A stretch of 64,000 nucleotides of DNA from Aspidapion aeneum (lineage: Eukaryota; Arthropoda; Insecta; Coleoptera; Brentidae). Below are positions 61,465 to 64,000 of the stretch, piece by piece. Both the position numbers and the translations under genes were made by a program. Location of the stretch: positions 5,694,112 to 5,758,111 of the forward strand of contig OY755042.1 of assembly GCA_963576565.1 (NCBI GenBank). The letters run 5' to 3'. A model generated the notes under the pieces. That model was given only the letters and a program-made list of their open reading frames with translations, ran no database searches and was not told where the DNA came from. Numbering within the stretch: position 1 is the stretch's first letter; each line of letters begins with the position of its first letter.

Positions 61465-61610
61465 ATATCTCTCATTCTACGGTTATAATGAGAAAATCAA
61501 ACAGGCTAACCCACAAGAAGCGCCATCTACTAAAATACAAGAGAATCTAGAACAAAACAGGCGAGTAATAAACTGCTATATATCGATCGATGAAAAAATC
61601 GATTGAAAAG

Positions 61611-61878
61611 ACACTGAAAGAAGTCACACGTGTTTTAAGATTAAGACCAAAATTCCAGCCACAAGAAAATACGCGGCGCCGCGATTGAGATGTGGAACTG
61701 CTGCTAAATGAAAGAAGGTAAGCTTCTAGCGTGTTGCCGATTTTTTTTTGTTTTAGTTCAATAAAGTATAATATAATATAATAATATATAATAATTTATA
61801 AATATACAAAGAAGTCGTAACCCCGAAAATATTACTAAATATTACTACATTAACTTTATATTATTTATTTAATTTTAG
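61611..61878. other. Intron before exon 13, nothing recognised
   Basis: AT-rich; ends in 'tttaattttag'. Confidence 0.45.
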
Positions 61879-61985
61879 GACAAACACGAGAAACGTGCAA
61901 ATATGTTTCAACGCCCAATCAGCCATCTTGCAATCAGTCCAATAGCATTTGCGATGTACTGTTTGATATAAACGTTTTTGGACAG
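61879..61985 (+). CDS. Host gene exon 13: vWD-C8 connector
   Basis: The acceptor is 'tttaattttag' and the donor GTAACG at 61986. Phase 1 in (G plus GA gives Gly), phase 0 out. It reads QTRETCKYVSTPNQPSCNQS, then NSICDVLFDINVFGQ. The cysteines and the terminal F-G-x lead into the C8 exon 14. Small but supported by exact phase on both sides. Confidence 0.82.
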
Positions 61986-62435
61986 GTAACGCCGATTTAT
62001 TGTTAAATTTAAAACCCTCAAGTATGTCGCTGTAGGTTGTTTTGATTTAAATAAAACTAAAATTATGCCTGGAAGTCCAATTTGACCACATTTCGTAAAT
62101 TACTGATTGGTTATTGTACAAAGGTATAATCTCGAGTATAATCTTCGAAGTTCGAAATATTAAAACTATCGTTGTGTATAAAATACTGACTTTTTTGTAT
62201 AATTTCTATGTTCTAACATACCTTTATGGATTTTTCTTTATAGTTTGGCCCGACAAGTTCTGATCTCAAAAATGCTTCCTTTTCTTTTTTTTCTTCAACG
62301 AAGCCACCAACATGATTGGCAACTAAGGCAAATCAAATACCTGTTAAAATATATTTGTTTACTACGCCGCTGTTTTAATAATCGCAGATTTTACAAATTT
62401 AGGATAAATATTACCTAGGTTATTTTATAAAATAC
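61986..62435. other. Intron sequence, nothing recognised
   Basis: No repeats or frames of note. Confidence 0.35.
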
Positions 62436-62592
62436 TACTACTATGTCGGTTTAGAACGTTTTTCTACGTTGTCTGACGCCTATTCTCCACCTCCTTCGAT
62501 CCTGACAATCATCCTCTGTCAGATTTTTTTGGCTCATTGATCTTTGGATTGACTGTTGCCATTCTAGTTTAGGACGCCCTCTTTTTCTGCGC
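62436..62592 (-). mobile_element. RTE subfamily A 3' fragment
   Basis: About 150 bp equal to the 3' end of the elements at 3139 and 36122. It encodes the C-terminal [20 protein letters not shown] and DCQDRRRWRIGV, followed by CCGACATAGTAGTAGTA on the element strand. A strongly 5'-truncated insertion. Confidence 0.88.
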
Positions 62593-62907
62593 ATCAACAA
62601 TACGCCTCGAGCAAAAATGTTATTATTTATGTTTTTTGTACAAAAATAACTATTTTGCAAAATATTTTAGTTTTACTCCCTGCGGGATCGATGGAGGACT
62701 CATCAGCGTATCTCATATTTATATATTATATATATAAGTATTCTTATTGGTTGTTATTATTTATAAACGTGAAATTTCGTACCCGTGAATTTAAAAATCA
62801 AACAAGTTTCATGACTAATCGGGCAAAATGGAGTTTTTTGTTTCCCTTATATTTTTCCGTGGGTAGCTTGAAAGCTTAACCTCACTGGGGTCCAAGATCT
62901 AATGGAC

Positions 62908-62969
62908 ACCTAATAAGTGTTGACAGTTAACCGTTTCGTCCTTATGGGACTCCTCAGAACACTGCTGGT
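62908..62969 (-). ncRNA. Hammerhead ribozyme, type I, core intact
   Basis: Same elements as the copy at 10672-10733, with CTGAGGA, GTCC/GGAC stem II, GAAA and the GUC site. In the left arm of the palindromic insertion. Confidence 0.88.
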
Positions 62970-63331
62970 CAAGTGACAAATCTTGCGAAGTTAATCAGAC
63001 GGTTTTGTTTCTAATTAAATGTAATTAGTGAGCGAACTATAGCAAGAGGCGCCATCTACTGAGATACGAGAGAAACAAAAAACCAAAAGCAGGGAAAAAC
63101 ACTGCTATACAATATCGATCAATGAAAAGAAACAATACAACTATAGTTGTTTTCTTTTATTTGCATTCGATCTTTTCATTGATCGATATTGTATAGCAGT
63201 GTTTTTCCCTGCTTTTGGTTTTTTGTTTCTCTCGTATCTCGGTAGATGGCGCTTCTTGCGATAGTTCGCTCACTAATTACATTTAATTAGAGACAAAACC
63301 GTCTGATTAACTTCGCAAGATTTGTCACTTG

Positions 63332-63393
63332 ACCAGCAGTGTTCTGAGGAGTCCCATAAGGACGAAACGGTTAACTGTCAACACTTATTAGGT
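63332..63393 (+). ncRNA. Hammerhead ribozyme, type I, core intact, sense to the host gene
   Basis: Reads directly on the + strand as ACCAGC, AGTGTT, CTGAGGA, GTCCCATAAGGAC, GAAA, CGGTTAACTG, TC, AACACT, TATTA, GGT. Because it is sense to the host gene it would be present in the pre-mRNA of intron 13, with predicted cleavage after 63379. The opposing arm could pair with it and block folding. Confidence 0.88.
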
Positions 63394-63591
63394 GTCCATT
63401 AGATCTTGGACCCCCGTGAGGTTAAGCTTTCAAGCTACCCACTGAAAAATATAAGGGAAACAAAAAACTCTATTTTGCCCGATTAGCCATGAAACTTGTT
63501 TGATGGTTATTATTTATGTAAACCACGTTTCACCTCACTGTAGAATCGAACAATTAAATCAGAACAAATTAGAGTTTAATACGTTTTTTAG

Positions 63592-63712
63592 TGCCTTAAT
63601 GTCCTTAATCCTGACACGATCTACGAGATGTGCGTCGACTCAAGCTGTAACAATCCTGATGAAATTTTATGTTCCTTTATTGAGTTGTATGCCCAAGAGT
63701 GCGCTGCGAGAG
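63592..63712 (+). CDS. Host gene exon 14: second C8 domain (part)
   Basis: The acceptor is 'tacgttttttag' and the donor GTAATT at 63713. Phase 0 in, phase 1 out. It reads CLNVLNPDTIYEMCVDSSCN, then NPDEILCSFIELYAQECAAR. The Y-x-x-C-V-x-D-x-C and C-x-x-I-x-x-Y-A-x-x-C motifs are the core of a C8 domain. It is shorter than exon 8; the rest should be in the next exon beyond the window. The nearest mobile element ends 74 bases upstream. Confidence 0.92.
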
Positions 63713-63936
63713 GTAATTAATTAATTTTTAATGTTTCATTTTCGTAAAAAGAAACTTTTTTCCGTAAGGGATAAGTTTTCACTTTTTTACAAAATGGAAT
63801 TTGCTCCATGTTGGATTTAAATAAAAAGTTACCATATGGAACAAAATGTAACATGCATGCCGTTTCAACTTTTTTTCAATACGCGGATGAAAATATTGTA
63901 ATTTTTTTAGTTGCTTAATTTTAGCTCACAAGATAA

Positions 63937-64000
63937 TAATACTCTGCCAATATATGGGCCCCTAAGCTCACACTAGGTACTATAGTTATAGTGTACGTGT
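63937..64000 (-). mobile_element. GTCT-core Helentron-like element, copy 11 (cut by window end)
   Basis: Reverse orientation, starting TAATACTCTGCCAATATATG and running into the subterminal palindrome as the window ends. Confidence 0.8.

Larger units (their letters stand above)
57935..61610 (-). repeat. Old, diverged copy of the 513-bp hammerhead repeat, split by two LINEs
   Basis: Pieces 57935-58104, 59386-59831 and 61477-61610 align in order to the 513-bp unit. The landmarks are 'tttaaaaatcaaacaag', 'gcttaacctcacgggggt', 'atggacacctaataagtg' and GCGCCATCTAC. The hammerhead copies at about 58047-58110 and 59721-59780 are degraded (for example CTAAGGA for CTGAGGA). The family is therefore older than the recent array and has persisted. 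Confidence 0.75.
62765..63505. mobile_element. Head-to-head palindromic insertion of the 513-bp hammerhead repeat, 12-bp TSD
   Basis: The left part (62765 to about 63130) has the array orientation, and the right part (about 63140-63505) is its near-perfect inverse. GTTATTATTTAT is duplicated at 62753-62764 and 63506-63517. The right end stops at ATCAAAC (inverse), the same terminus as at 10559 and 12229. Each arm carries an intact hammerhead, on opposite strands (62908-62969 minus, 63332-63393 plus). It lies 74 bases before exon 14. Confidence 0.88.

Overview
The window looks like intronic and exonic sequence of an insect nuclear genome: AT-rich, spliced genes, and many insect-type transposable elements (RTE, Jockey and CR1-like LINEs, a Ty3/gypsy element, a Penelope-like element, Helentron-like GTCT-core elements, hAT MITEs). 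The exact order is not decidable by eye; a TE-rich insect with a large genome, such as a beetle, is a guess. Nothing bacterial or viral in organisation was seen.

One host gene on the + strand runs through the whole window. I assembled 14 coding exons between 2930 and 63712 (2109 coding bases, about 703 codons). All 13 junctions keep reading phase and have AG/GT borders. The product is a large secreted cysteine-rich protein: a Thr/Pro/Ser linker, a Cys-rich segment, a first vWD domain, a C8 domain, a 10-cysteine TIL domain, a second vWD domain and a second C8 domain that runs off the window. This is the hemolectin/hemocytin/SCO-spondin/mucin type of architecture. Both ends of the gene lie outside the window.

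The introns are nested repeats. 1-12066: Helentron-like elements, a TIR element carrying a 610-bp MITE, an RTE fragment, a foldback element with TTAGG-like runs, and a decayed gypsy polyprotein split by three insertions (Penelope-like, CR1-like, and a 513-bp hammerhead-ribozyme repeat). 12229-15913: a tandem array of about 7.2 copies of that 513-bp repeat. 16000-35600: more GTCT-core elements, palindromic MITEs and tandem repeats. 36000-48400: RTE, large palindromes, foldback and hAT MITEs. 49400-56000: a gag relic split by an RTE, and a 2.4-kb foldback element. 57900-63500: an old copy of the 513-bp repeat interrupted by a Jockey and a nearly intact RTE, then a head-to-head palindromic insertion of the repeat.

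The most notable system is the 513-bp repeat. Each unit contains a type I hammerhead ribozyme on one strand (CTGAGGA core, GTCC/GGAC stem II, GAAA, short CGG-TTAA-CTG stem III, GTC cleavage site, AGTGTT/AACACT stem I). It occurs as a tandem satellite and as dispersed insertions with 9- and 12-bp target-site duplications, and three insertions share one terminus. That is what a retrozyme-like non-autonomous retroelement should look like.
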